Origin: Pseudomonas gingeri
GTDB lineage: Bacteria; Pseudomonadota; Gammaproteobacteria; Pseudomonadales; Pseudomonadaceae
Assembly (NCBI RefSeq): GCF_013385635.1
Contig: NZ_JACAPR010000013.1
Coordinates: 360,894-424,893, forward strand
Length of the DNA stretch: 64,000 bases
Reading direction: 5' to 3'
This document shows, piece by piece, positions 7,947 through 16,513 of this stretch. Each line of letters starts with the position of its first letter. Positions within the stretch are counted from its first letter, which is position 1. The position numbers and the translations under genes were made by a program. The notes under the pieces were generated by a model. The model was not told where the DNA came from and searched no databases. It saw only the letters and a program-made list of their open reading frames with translations.

Positions 7947-8255
7947 ATGTACATTCCAGCATTCCTTGCCGGCGTATTCATCTGCAACGCCCTGCCACAC
8001 CTCGCCGCCGGATTGCGCGGTGAAATCTTCCCCACGCCCTTTGCCAGGCCGCGCGGGAAAGGTCCCTCCTCGCCGCTGGTGAACTTTCTCTGGGGCATGT
8101 TCAACCTGCTGGTGGGTCTGGTGCTGTTGTCGAGGCAACCGGTGACGATCGGTTACGACCCGGCGTTTATCGCGCTGATGGCGGGAGCGCTGGCGATCGG
8201 GACCTACCTGTCGATCCATTTCGGCAAGCAGCGGCGCCCTTCTGCCCCGGACTGA
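7947..8255 (+). CDS. Small membrane protein, uncharacterised
   Basis: A 102-residue protein with three hydrophobic stretches: an N-terminal helix 'YIPAFLAGVFICNALPHLA', a middle helix 'NFLWGMFNLLVGLVLLSRQP' and a C-terminal helix 'PAFIALMAGALAIGTYLSIH'. 'NALPHLAAGLRG' is a recurring motif of small proteobacterial membrane proteins of unknown role. GGAAGG is positioned 7-8 bases before the ATG. It lies 41 bp after the AbrB-family gene on the same strand and may be co-transcribed with it. Confidence 0.75.
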   Translation: MYIPAFLAGVFICNALPHLAAGLRGEIFPTPFARPRGKGPSSPLVNFLWGMFNLLVGLVLLSRQPVTIGYDPAFIALMAGALAIGTYLSIHFGKQRRPSAPD

Positions 8256-8563
8256 TGACCCAGGGCCCGTGGTCGGCTTCACGCCAGTGGCGATAAACGA
8301 GCGATGCCCCTGCGCATCATCGCCCACCGACAGACCGCAAATCCGACGACAACCTCAACGGCCTACCACTCGGCGGCTGCCGACGAAACGCCTTGCACTC
8401 GATAGGCCACCGACTATGCTCCAGCCGCTGCCCCCCAGGATATTGATCCCGGCAGCAAGGCCCGCGGTTTTTCCATCCGGAAACCGCCTCGCTGATCGCA
8501 AGGAAGCTCACCCCCTGACGACGCCCATGCGTTCGCCGCGCGGTGTTCCCCAAGGAGGGAGCC
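8256..8563. other. 308-bp intergenic stretch
   Basis: An open frame at 8269-8607 runs through but lacks a ribosome site, reads as a shadow, and overlaps the DJ-1/PfpI gene. The right end holds AAGGAGG before the next start codon. No repeat, RNA or operator was recognised. Confidence 0.35.
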
Positions 8564-9313
8564 ATGCCAGTACCAGGACGGTACCTGATCGCAATCCCGG
8601 TCTATGACGGCGTCGATCTGCTCGATGTCTCCGTGCCCTATGAGCTGTTCAACTGGATGGCTCTGCTCGAACCGAAACTGCCCGATACACCGAGCCGAGA
8701 GGTGCGGCTGGTCTCCCTTGACGGGCCGGCCATCACGACTCGCGATGGTCTGACCCTCGGCGGTAGTCTGCCCAACTTCGCCGACACCCACGAACAGAGC
8801 GACCTGCTATGGATTCCCGGGGGCGATCCCACGGACTTGCAACGCCTGATGCTCGATCAACCACGCATGGACTGGCTGCTGCGCCAGGGCCAGGCGGCGC
8901 AGTTGGCCGCCTCGGTCTGCGAGGGAGCCCTGCTGGCCGCCGCCGCGGGTCTGCTCGATGGCTATCAGGCCACCACCCACTGGGCGTTTATCGCCTGCCT
9001 GAAGCTGTTCCCGCTGATCGAAGTGGTGCCCGGCTATCCGCGCTACAAGTGCGACAGGCAGCGCATCACCGGCGGCGGCATTTCGTCGGGACTGGATGAA
9101 GCGCTGGCAATCATCGCGCAGATTTCCAGCGACACCGTGGCGAAAAAGGTCCAGCTGAATATCCAGTACAACCCTCGCCCCCCCTTCAACAGCGGCGATC
9201 CTTCGGTGGCCGAACCTCCGGTCTACACACCTGGCGACGCCAGCCGTTGCGACATTACCGGCATGGCCGGGACCATCGCGCAGGTACTCCAACGCAGAGG
9301 CCATGCACCGTGA
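8564..9313 (+). CDS. DJ-1/PfpI family protein (isonitrile hydratase-like)
   Basis: A 249-residue protein. The start at 8564 is fixed by AAGGAGG. It has the single glutamine-amidotransferase-like domain of the DJ-1/PfpI superfamily: an early acidic residue in 'PYELFNWM', the strand 'DLLWIPGGDP', and the nucleophile elbow 'SVCEGALLAAAAGLLDGYQA' with the conserved Cys at about residue 119, followed by 'TTHW'. The last two features are characteristic of the InhA/isonitrile-hydratase and AraC-linked branches of the family, but no HTH domain is attached. The C-terminal 60 residues contain a proline-rich tail. It stands alone, upstream of the multicopper oxidase; the natural substrate is not known. 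Confidence 0.88.
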   Translation: MPVPGRYLIAIPVYDGVDLLDVSVPYELFNWMALLEPKLPDTPSREVRLVSLDGPAITTRDGLTLGGSLPNFADTHEQSDLLWIPGGDPTDLQRLMLDQPRMDWLLRQGQAAQLAASVCEGALLAAAAGLLDGYQATTHWAFIACLKLFPLIEVVPGYPRYKCDRQRITGGGISSGLDEALAIIAQISSDTVAKKVQLNIQYNPRPPFNSGDPSVAEPPVYTPGDASRCDITGMAGTIAQVLQRRGHAP

Positions 9314-9425
9314 ACCGGTGGCAATCGCGAACTTGATATCGGCTCCGATAACACTCGAATGATCAAGGGACACACGGCTGTCATGGCCGTCGCCGTTACT
9401 CGCGCATTGGCGCAGGGAGAACAAC

Positions 9426-11624
9426 ATGGCTTCACTTCGCAGGGTCCTGGCTGGACTGTTGGTGTGTGCAAGCTCCTCGGCGGCACTCGCCGACCTGACG
9501 TCCCAAGCCTTCCTCACTCCGCCCAGGCTCCTTGAAAAAGGTGCGCCGGGTCCCCTGAAGACCACCGAGCTGGAACTGGCGAACACCGGTTGCAACCCCG
9601 CCGGCGATATCACTCGCGACGGCCAGACCGTCGAGTTGAACCTGCAAGTACAGAAGCGCGAGAACCAGATCAACAACCCGAACAATCCCGGCAGCGCGAA
9701 AGATACGGTCAGGCTGCGCTCCTACGGCGGCTGCCTGGGCGGCCCGCAGATCGACGTGCAACCCGGCGACACCTTGCGCGTGCACCTGGACAACCAGTTG
9801 AGCAAGGACGATCCCAGCTGTCCGAACGGCGGCGATCCGGCGGATGGCTCACCGGGCTGTTTCAATACCATCAACCTGCATTACCACGGGTTGCATGTCT
9901 CGCCGGCGGGCAACAGCGACAACGTACTGCTCAATATCGGCCCACAGACCAAATTCGAATACGAGATCAACATCCCCACCGACCATCCTTCCGGCACGTT
10001 CTGGTACCACGCCCACCGTCACGGTTCCACCGCGTTGCAGGTCGCCAGCGGCGCTGCCGGCCCCCTGATCATTCGCGGCGATCGCGCCTACACCGGAGGC
10101 AAGCCGGGAGACATCGATACCATTCTCAAGGACACGGCGGGCCAGCCCATTCCCGAGCAGGTGCTGCTGTTCCAGCAGATTCCCTATGCCTGTTTCGATG
10201 ACAAGGGAAACATTATCCACGACGAGCTGGGCACCTGGATCTGCCCCAATGGAAAAACCGGTGTGATAGAAAACTTCGACGCACAACTCTCCTCACCCAC
10301 CGTCTGGGACAACAGCGGGCGGTTCACCAGCATCAACGGCGTGGTGCAACCGACTATCAGGCAAACTGCTCCCGGGAAAGACATCCAGGCCGGGGAAATA
10401 CTGCGCTGGCGCTTCATTCACGGTGGCATCCACGACACGGTGAATCTGCAGATCGTCCCCCTCGATACCACCAGCCCGAAGGCCAAGCTCGCAAACGCCC
10501 AAGCCCCTCTGGTCGGTACACCGAAAGAGCAGGCACAGAGGATCGCCGATCTCTGTCCGATAACCGTTGCGGACGGCAAAGCGCCTGTCGAACTGGTACC
10601 GCAGTTCGAGATCGCCGCCGATGGGCTCACCCGTACCTCGATCCGCCCCATCGGCGTGAACAAGAAAAGCGTGAGCGGCGGTATCGGCAGCAACTTCCTG
10701 CAGCCGGGCTACCGCAGCGATGTCCTGTTGATGTTCCCCCGCGAGGGCACCTACTGCGTACTGAACCAGGCAGCGACACCCGCCGAGCGCGCCAATGCCG
10801 GCGGCCCGAACAAGGGCCCGGGCGGCCAGGGGCCGAACGAAACCCAATTGCTGGCAACGGTCGTGGTAAAGGGTGGCAAGGTCGTGACGAGCGATCCTCA
10901 GGAGTACATCCAGCAGGCGCTCTACGACGCCAACAAGGCCGACAAGGATCTCCCTGCCGCGGCCCTGGAGGGCTTGCGCACGGGCAACCTGTCACCCTGG
11001 CGCGGGATGCGGGACCTGACGGATGAGACGCCCAACAAAGACCAGCAACTGGCCCATTTCTTCATTGGCAATCCGCCCTCTCCGCCGTCGCCAGCTGTCA
11101 CACCGCCGGCCAAACCGGGAGATCCCTGGACCGGAGCATTTGGTTTCTATATCAACCACAAATCCTATGATCCGGACCGCATCGATTTCACCCGGCAGGT
11201 CAACACCACGGACGACTGGAAGCTGACCTCAGGGGGCGAGCCTCATATTTTCCACATTCATGTCAATCCGTTCCAAGTGATGGATGTGCTCTACGGCAAG
11301 CCCGGCGAGACCGCGAGGAGCATCTTCGGCCCCAACGGCGAATGCCTGGTGCCGGCCGACGAGCTGGGCCTGCAGAACCAGTACTGCGGCATGTGGCACG
11401 AGTTCAAGGACACCATCTTCGTCCAGAACGACTATCAGGTTCTGGTACGCACCCACTATGACCGCTATATCGGCGAGTTCGTCATCCACTGCCACATCCT
11501 CGACCACGAGGACGGCGGCATGATGACCAACATCCAGATCGTCCCCGACCTCAATGCTGTCGGCGGCGGCATCGGCATGGCTGGCATGAAGCACACCGCG
11601 CATCAACACCCGGACAAACCGTAG
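9426..11624 (+). CDS. Exported multicopper oxidase (laccase-like)
   Basis: A 732-residue protein with a Sec signal peptide (hydrophobic core about residues 7-20, cleavage near 'ALA-DL'). Copper ligands are visible in order: 'NLHYHGLH' and 'FWYHAHRHG' in the first cupredoxin domain, 'HIFHIHVNPF' and 'VIHCHILDHEDGGMM' in the last, giving the four His-x-His pairs of the type 2/3 centre plus the HCH...H...M type 1 ligands. The chain is longer than a typical three-domain bacterial laccase (450-550) because of an extended N-terminus with several cysteines and a long central linker around 10,740-11,150. It probably oxidises phenols or metals in the periplasm or outside the cell. It starts a three-gene run with the 140-aa protein and a tyrosinase, 22 bp and 92 bp apart. 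Confidence 0.92.
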   Translation: MASLRRVLAGLLVCASSSAALADLTSQAFLTPPRLLEKGAPGPLKTTELELANTGCNPAGDITRDGQTVELNLQVQKRENQINNPNNPGSAKDTVRLRSYGGCLGGPQIDVQPGDTLRVHLDNQLSKDDPSCPNGGDPADGSPGCFNTINLHYHGLHVSPAGNSDNVLLNIGPQTKFEYEINIPTDHPSGTFWYHAHRHGSTALQVASGAAGPLIIRGDRAYTGGKPGDIDTILKDTAGQPIPEQVLLFQQIPYACFDDKGNIIHDELGTWICPNGKTGVIENFDAQLSSPTVWDNSGRFTSINGVVQPTIRQTAPGKDIQAGEILRWRFIHGGIHDTVNLQIVPLDTTSPKAKLANAQAPLVGTPKEQAQRIADLCPITVADGKAPVELVPQFEIAADGLTRTSIRPIGVNKKSVSGGIGSNFLQPGYRSDVLLMFPREGTYCVLNQAATPAERANAGGPNKGPGGQGPNETQLLATVVVKGGKVVTSDPQEYIQQALYDANKADKDLPAAALEGLRTGNLSPWRGMRDLTDETPNKDQQLAHFFIGNPPSPPSPAVTPPAKPGDPWTGAFGFYINHKSYDPDRIDFTRQVNTTDDWKLTSGGEPHIFHIHVNPFQVMDVLYGKPGETARSIFGPNGECLVPADELGLQNQYCGMWHEFKDTIFVQNDYQVLVRTHYDRYIGEFVIHCHILDHEDGGMMTNIQIVPDLNAVGGGIGMAGMKHTAHQHPDKP

Positions 11625-11646
11625 CACTGATAAGGAGATGTCACGC

Positions 11647-12069
11647 ATGAGCAATCCCTTTGCTGGAAAATGGACTTACAGAAGCTTCCTCAACAACCCG
11701 GCGCTCACCGACGGCGACCCGGCCAAACTCATCAAGTTGCTGTTCGCCGAAGGCGTGTGGAATGTGGAGAACACCGACGACGACAACTTCATCGGTGTCC
11801 TCAGCTTCGGCACCGACGCCATGGACCTGAAGGGTGTCATCACGCCCGCCCACGGCAATGTCGCCGCCCATGTTCATATCAAGGGCAGCGGGCGTCCCGG
11901 CACCGCGACCAAAGACTATTTCTACGATTATGACGGCTCGCTGACCGAGCACTGGCCGAATGGCGTGAACCAGGTCGCCGCCATCACCGGGTCGGTCATT
12001 CGCGTGAAACCCCACGACGGCGAACCGGCGGGGTTGGTTGCCTCCTTTATCAGCGTCAAGGCCGGCTAG
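11647..12069 (+). CDS. Uncharacterised 140-residue protein between laccase and tyrosinase
   Basis: Function is not recognised. The ATG at 11647 is preferred: AAGGAG (11632-11637) is nine bases upstream, whereas the ATG at 11638 directly abuts it. The protein opens 'MSNPFAGKWTYRSFLNNP', a pattern of small lipocalin-like or avidin-like beta-barrels that start with 'GxW.y.S', and continues with short beta-type segments ('VWNVENTDDDNFIGVLSFG', 'GSVIRVKPHDGEPAGLVASF'). A His-rich patch 'HGNVAAHVHIKG' could bind metal. There is no signal peptide. Its position between two copper oxidases suggests a chaperone, caddie or accessory role, which is inference from context. Confidence 0.7.
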   Translation: MSNPFAGKWTYRSFLNNPALTDGDPAKLIKLLFAEGVWNVENTDDDNFIGVLSFGTDAMDLKGVITPAHGNVAAHVHIKGSGRPGTATKDYFYDYDGSLTEHWPNGVNQVAAITGSVIRVKPHDGEPAGLVASFISVKAG

Positions 12070-12161
12070 GCGCGCTCCCCACTCCCGGATCGCCAGGACA
12101 CTGGCCTCCGGGACTCACGCCACTGAAACGCCCGCCCGCTGTTGACGACAAGGAGTTGAAC

Positions 12162-13697
12162 ATGCCTTCGACCACCAAGACCGCCCCCGTCGCGAACCCG
12201 ACCTGGTACGGGCAGATCCGCGATATGTTTACCTCGGTAGACAGGAACCATATGGCCGCACAGGGCCTCGACCTCGCCAGCTACGACGCCGTGATGACCC
12301 ACGCCGGCGACATCTACCAGCAGGTCGCCGGCGGCAACATGCCACCGCACAATCCCTGGTCCACCGACTGGGTGGGCACCTTTCTCAACTGGATGAACAA
12401 CGGCTACCCGAAAGGCACGCCTGCGGCAAAGTCCACCGTGACGAATTTCACCGCCCGTGGCTGGTTGAGCGCCGCGGTTCCGGCCACGCGGATACGCAAG
12501 GACATCACCACACTGTCCAGCAAGGAGCTCGACCTGCTCAAGAAAGCGTTTTCCGCCATGGTGGCCAAGGACCCCAGCGACCCCAACAGCTTTTTTGTCC
12601 AGGCTGCCTACCACTGGTTTCCGGCACCCAATACCTATTGCATGCACCATGTCCCGGGCTACAACCCCTGGCACCGGGCGTATCTGGTCAGCTTCGAAAA
12701 TGCCCTGAGGTCGACGCCCGGTTGCGAGAATGTGACCCTGCCGTACTGGGATATCACCACGCCCTTTCCCGAAGTGCTCAAGAGCGCGCCCTTCGACCAG
12801 TATGTGCTGCAGAAGGAAGCCAGCCCCAAATACCCCCAGGGCTATACCACCCAGCGATTTGCCTATGACGTGATTGCCAAGAATCTTCTGAAGTATGAAG
12901 TGACCGACGACGTCAACCGGGCCATGAGCAAGACCGACTGGGAAGACTTCCACGGCTATTGGTCGGGCGCAGCCTACAACACCATCATTGCCGCCCACGA
13001 CGCCGGCCACAACTCGATCGGCCCGACCATGCAGGACCAGGGGGTAGCGGCCTTCGACCCGGTGTTCTGGTTCTTCCACTGCAACTGGGACCGGCTGTTC
13101 TGGGAGTGGCAGAAGAAGATGGAGGCCACCGACCTGCATGGCCTGCTCACCACCATCAACGAGGCGATCGACCCGGTCAGCTACCAGATTTTCACCGTTC
13201 CGGCACTGCAGTTGCTTAATCCGTTCACCAACGACCCGCCGAAATTGAACACCGTGACGATCATCGATTCGGTGGCTCAGCTCGACATCGACTACCACTC
13301 ACCGGCAGTGGCCTCGAAGGTGGCTTTCCTGACCAAGACCCAGCGCTCGCTGTCCGCGTCAAAACGTTTCACGGTCGCGGCCGATCGGGTCAATGTGCGG
13401 GTCAGCGGGGTCAACCGCCTGAAAATTCCGGGCAGTTTCTCGGTGCACCTGCAAAAAGACGGCAAGACCATCGCCTCCAAGGCGTTGTTTCAGCCGGAGG
13501 AAGCCCAGACCTGTGCCAGTTGCGTGGCCAATGCCCTGGCCCATTTCGACTTCGAACTGCCGTTGGCCGCGGTACAGGGTGGCAAGCTGAGTGTCTGGGT
13601 GGAACCGGTGAACCAGGACTTCGTCGGCGACCGGTTTCCACAGAAGCTGATGGGTGATCCCACCATCGACGTGACGCTGCTGCTGAAAACCGAGTGA
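12162..13697 (+). CDS. Tyrosinase family copper oxidase
   Basis: A 511-residue protein. The ATG at 12162 follows AAGGAG by six bases. The type 3 copper site is visible: CuA in 'YCMHHVPGYNPWHRAYLVSF' (His before 'NPWHR') and CuB in 'AAHDAGHNSIG' followed by 'DPVFWFFHCNWDRLFWEWQ'. These match the tyrosinase/polyphenol oxidase common central domain at about residues 150-330. A C-terminal domain of about 180 residues contains 'RVSGVNRLKIPGSFSVHL' and a Cys-x-x-Cys ('TCASCV'), reminiscent of the capping domains of plant and fungal polyphenol oxidases. There is no signal peptide, so it is cytoplasmic or exported by another route. Expected reaction: o-hydroxylation and/or oxidation of phenols to quinones. 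It is the last gene of the copper-oxidase run. Confidence 0.93.
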   Translation: MPSTTKTAPVANPTWYGQIRDMFTSVDRNHMAAQGLDLASYDAVMTHAGDIYQQVAGGNMPPHNPWSTDWVGTFLNWMNNGYPKGTPAAKSTVTNFTARGWLSAAVPATRIRKDITTLSSKELDLLKKAFSAMVAKDPSDPNSFFVQAAYHWFPAPNTYCMHHVPGYNPWHRAYLVSFENALRSTPGCENVTLPYWDITTPFPEVLKSAPFDQYVLQKEASPKYPQGYTTQRFAYDVIAKNLLKYEVTDDVNRAMSKTDWEDFHGYWSGAAYNTIIAAHDAGHNSIGPTMQDQGVAAFDPVFWFFHCNWDRLFWEWQKKMEATDLHGLLTTINEAIDPVSYQIFTVPALQLLNPFTNDPPKLNTVTIIDSVAQLDIDYHSPAVASKVAFLTKTQRSLSASKRFTVAADRVNVRVSGVNRLKIPGSFSVHLQKDGKTIASKALFQPEEAQTCASCVANALAHFDFELPLAAVQGGKLSVWVEPVNQDFVGDRFPQKLMGDPTIDVTLLLKTE

Positions 13698-13703
13698 CCG
13701 TGC

Positions 13704-13740
13704 TGCCGGGCCCGGAAGATAGCGACTTCCGCGCCCGGCA
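13704..13740. terminator. Strong hairpin between tyrosinase and the convergent secreted protein
   Basis: Fifteen-base arms TGCCGGGCCCGGAAG (13704-13718) and CTTCCGCGCCCGGCA (13726-13740) pair with a single mismatch and a seven-base loop. It lies seven bases after the tyrosinase stop and ten bases before the stop of the converging gene, so it can serve both. No long T-run is present. Confidence 0.7.
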
Positions 13741-13750
13741 CACCCTTCAA

Positions 13751-14131
13751 TCAGGGCTTGGCGACATGCCAGACCTGATTCACACCGTCACCGCTGGTGT
13801 CGCCCGGCTTGCTATCCTTGACCCAGCTGTACAGCGGCATGTTCTTGTAGGCCCACTGCTTGCTGCCGTCATCACGGGTGACCACACTGTAGCCGTCAGC
13901 GGCCTTGGCACCGGCAGTGGCTGGCAGCGGCGGCCAGTTGGTGGCGCAAGGGCCGTTGCAGGCGGACTTGCCCGCGCTGTCCTTGGAGAAGGTGTACAGG
14001 GTCATGCCCTTGGCATCGACCAGGACCTTGCCCGCTGCGGTGTCGGCGACCTTGGCCGGAGCATCGGCAAAGGCCAGGCCGGAAAGACAGGTCATGGCGA
14101 CAGCAGCGGCAAGGGTAATTTTCTTCAGCAT
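13751..14131 (-). CDS. Secreted COG4315-type repeat protein
   Basis: A 126-residue protein with a cleavable signal peptide ('ITLAAAVAMTCLSGLAFA-DA'). The mature part has two copies of the short 'secreted repeat of unknown function': 'GKVLVDAKGMTLYTFSKD' followed by 'CNGPCATNWPPL', and the second 'KQWAYKNMPLYSWVKDSKPG' followed by 'GVNQVWHV'. The family is widespread in Pseudomonas as a small periplasmic or extracellular protein with no known enzymatic role; the Cys pair in 'CNGPC' probably forms a disulfide. It is convergent with the tyrosinase, separated by a hairpin, and transcribed alone. Confidence 0.88.
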   Translation of the reverse strand: MLKKITLAAAVAMTCLSGLAFADAPAKVADTAAGKVLVDAKGMTLYTFSKDSAGKSACNGPCATNWPPLPATAGAKAADGYSVVTRDDGSKQWAYKNMPLYSWVKDSKPGDTSGDGVNQVWHVAKP

Positions 14132-14242
14132 GGGAAGCTCTCTGTTTTCAGGTTAAGTCGGCCGTATGGCGGTGGCGCAGGCAGGCGCCACATACGGCAA
14201 ACACATCACCCGGATGTTTTATTCATCCCCCCTGAAAAATAT

Positions 14243-14983
14243 TTACACCCTGTCGCGCTTCATCTGCATGACCAGGGTGAAACGGTCACTGGGATAGACC
14301 GTCTCGGACACGGCGATCAGCGCGCCGTCCTGGTCCCGGTACTGGCGAATGATGTTCAAGCCGAGGGAACCGGCCTGGGCCTTGAGGCTGCCCGCCAGTT
14401 CGGCGCCCAACTGCACCGGCCGCACTTGCTGGTCGACCACATCGATCTGTCGTGAGAACGCCTTGCCGATCAGAGCGGCGATCAACTCGTCGGGATGTTC
14501 CCTGGCCTGGGGGATCACTGCGGCGAAGGCCTGTTCGGCATACACGTCGGTCCAGCAGAGCGGCGCATGGGCCTCGCTGTTGTCGACCTTGATGCTCGAC
14601 ACACAGAAGTAGTGCCCGCCCGGCTCCAGGCCCAAGCGCCGGGCCAGCGCGATATCGGCAACGAAGTGCCGGACATCCTGAATATCCCGGACATGGGTCT
14701 CCGCTACCTGCACCAGGTCGGCCACCGAGGCCAGAGCCTGGGAATAACCGCCCTGGGGCGATGCCGCCTCTACCCGCGTGCCCACCCGCTTGCGCCGGGA
14801 CACCATGCCCTGCCCCTGCAACTGATCGATGGCCGCGCGCACTGTCTGTCGGCTCACCTGATACAGCGCACAGAGCTCGAACTCCGTTGGCAGCAACGAG
14901 CCGACGGGGTAACGACCGCTGCCGATGCCGTCGATCAGATCCCGGGCCACCACCGCATAACGCCTCTGATTCACGCCTTCCAT
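14243..14983 (-). CDS. GntR/HutC-family transcriptional regulator
   Basis: A 246-residue protein. The N-terminal winged HTH of GntR regulators is at about residues 8-75: 'GRYPVGSLLPTEFELCALYQ', 'VSRQTVRAAIDQLQGQGMVS', 'RRKRVGTRV'. The C-terminal UTRA domain of the HutC subfamily follows ('PLCWTDVYAEQAFAAVIPQ', 'AVSETVYPSDRFTLVMQMKR'), which binds small organic effectors. It is divergent from the lyase-transporter-fumarase operon at 15,089 and almost certainly controls it. The effector is presumably the substrate or its first product. Confidence 0.92.
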   Translation of the reverse strand: MEGVNQRRYAVVARDLIDGIGSGRYPVGSLLPTEFELCALYQVSRQTVRAAIDQLQGQGMVSRRKRVGTRVEAASPQGGYSQALASVADLVQVAETHVRDIQDVRHFVADIALARRLGLEPGGHYFCVSSIKVDNSEAHAPLCWTDVYAEQAFAAVIPQAREHPDELIAALIGKAFSRQIDVVDQQVRPVQLGAELAGSLKAQAGSLGLNIIRQYRDQDGALIAVSETVYPSDRFTLVMQMKRDRV

Positions 14984-15001
14984 TGGTACCTCGCTATCGA
15001 G

Positions 15002-15056
15002 TTGACAGTGTATCAGCCGTCAGGCAATCATAATGTACGGACATAATATATATGTA
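15002..15056. promoter_or_regulatory. Candidate promoter/operator of the lyase operon
   Basis: The 105-bp divergent interval contains TTGACA at 15002-15007 and an AT-rich symmetrical element, ACATAATATATATGT (15041-15055), overlapped by GTAC direct/inverted copies at 15034-15037 and 15053-15056. HutC-type GntR proteins bind short AT-centred palindromes of this kind. Assignment is by position and symmetry only. Confidence 0.4.
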
Positions 15057-15088
15057 CTTATTAAAACATACAAATCAGGATCATCACC

Positions 15089-16444
15089 ATGTCGAGTACC
15101 GTTTTTGATTCCGCCCTCTTCCGCGACATGTTCGGCACCGCCGAAATGCGCGGTGTGTTCTCCGATCGCGCGCTGATCGAACGCTATATCGAAGTGGAAG
15201 TCGCCCTGGCCCGGGCCGAGGCCAAATGCGGAGTGATTCCCGTCGAGGCCGCCGAGCAGATCGCCACCCTTTCCACCTACGAGGCCCTCGACCTGGCCCT
15301 GATGCAGCACGAGACCGAGATCGTCGGCTACCCGATCCTGCCGCTGGTGGAGCAACTGTCGAAGATCTGCGGCGACGCCGGGCGCTACGTGCATTGGGGC
15401 GCGACCACCCAGGACATCATGGACACCGCCGTGGTCCTGCAGGTCCGCGCCGCCCTGGCCATCGTCGAGCGCGATATCCAGGCGGTGCGCGGCCTGCTGG
15501 CCGAACTGGCCCGGCGTTATCGCGACACGCCGATGGCCGGCCGCACCCACCTGCAACATGCCCTGCCAATCACCTTCGGCTACAAGTGCGCGGTCTGGCT
15601 GAGCATGTTCGACCGCCATGCCGAGCGCCTGGTGGAGCTGCGTCCACGGGTGGAAATCGGCCAGTTCGCCGGTGCCGCGGGCACCCTCGCCTCACTGGGC
15701 GACAAGGGCCTGAACGTGCAGCAGGCGCTGATGGCAGAGCTTGGCCTGGGTATCCCGCAAGCCACCTGGCATGTAGCCCGCGATGGCCTGGCCGAAACCC
15801 TGAATTTCCTCGGCCTGGTGACCGGTTCCCTGGGCAAGATCGCCCTCGACGTCATGATGATGATGACCAGCGAGCTGGGTGAAGTGTACGAACCCTTCGT
15901 CAAGGGTCGTGGCGCCAGCAGCACCATGCCGCAGAAACGCAATCCGATTTCCTGCGAGCTGATGTATGCCGCCGCCAAGGGCGTACGCCAGCACGCGGGG
16001 CTGATGCTCGATGCGATGATCCAGGACTTCGAGCGCTCCACCGGCCCGTGGCAGGCTGAGTGGATCGCCATTCCGGAAGCCTTCGCCCTGAGCGCCGCCT
16101 CCCTCGGCCAGGCGAAGTTCATGCTCGCCGGACTGGAAGTGCGCACCGAACGCATGCGCAAGAACCTCGACATGACCCAGGGCCTGATCGTCGCCGAAGC
16201 CGTGATGATGGGTCTGGCCCCGGCACTCGGGCGCCAGGTCGCCCACGACGTGGTCTATGCCGCCTGCCGCCTGGCCAACGACCAGGGCACCAGCCTGCTC
16301 GATGCCTTGCTCGCCCAGGGCGAGGCCACCGCGCAGCTGGACATCGAGGAACTCAAGCGCCTGACCGATCCGGCCAACTACCTGGGCCTGGCGCCACGCA
16401 TGGTGGATATCGCCCTGGCGCGCGAAGGCTCTGTCAAACGCTGA
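15089..16444 (+). CDS. Fumarase/aspartase-superfamily lyase (adenylosuccinate lyase / carboxymuconate cycloisomerase-like)
   Basis: A 451-residue protein with the three conserved regions of the superfamily: C1 'VHWGATTQDIMDTAVVLQ' (about 95-112), C2 'GRTHLQHALPITFGYK' (about 150-165) with the catalytic-base neighbourhood, and the signature loop C3 'GASSTMPQKRNPISCE' (about 270-285). This pattern groups it with the PurB/PcaB-like lyases rather than with true PurB, whose gene is elsewhere in Pseudomonas and normally not beside a dicarboxylate transporter. The chemistry is expected to be beta-elimination releasing fumarate, or a cycloisomerisation. It is followed by a dicarboxylate symporter and a fumarase, which favours fumarate as product. 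The exact substrate is unknown. Confidence 0.88.
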   Translation: MSSTVFDSALFRDMFGTAEMRGVFSDRALIERYIEVEVALARAEAKCGVIPVEAAEQIATLSTYEALDLALMQHETEIVGYPILPLVEQLSKICGDAGRYVHWGATTQDIMDTAVVLQVRAALAIVERDIQAVRGLLAELARRYRDTPMAGRTHLQHALPITFGYKCAVWLSMFDRHAERLVELRPRVEIGQFAGAAGTLASLGDKGLNVQQALMAELGLGIPQATWHVARDGLAETLNFLGLVTGSLGKIALDVMMMMTSELGEVYEPFVKGRGASSTMPQKRNPISCELMYAAAKGVRQHAGLMLDAMIQDFERSTGPWQAEWIAIPEAFALSAASLGQAKFMLAGLEVRTERMRKNLDMTQGLIVAEAVMMGLAPALGRQVAHDVVYAACRLANDQGTSLLDALLAQGEATAQLDIEELKRLTDPANYLGLAPRMVDIALAREGSVKR

Positions 16445-16513
16445 TCGTCAGGGGCTCATGACGAGCGAGCCCCCTGACCCGACTCTCGCCAATAACAACA
16501 ATGAGATCGCGAC

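Noticed and set aside
8269..8607. A 112-codon plus-strand frame between the small membrane protein and the DJ-1/PfpI gene
   Set aside because: It overlaps the well-supported PfpI start, has a Pro/Arg-rich shadow composition and lacks a ribosome site.
15089..16444. Calling the lyase purB or pcaB
   Set aside because: The motifs fit the general superfamily only, and the neighbours (dicarboxylate symporter, fumarase, GntR) are not those of purine synthesis or the beta-ketoadipate pathway.
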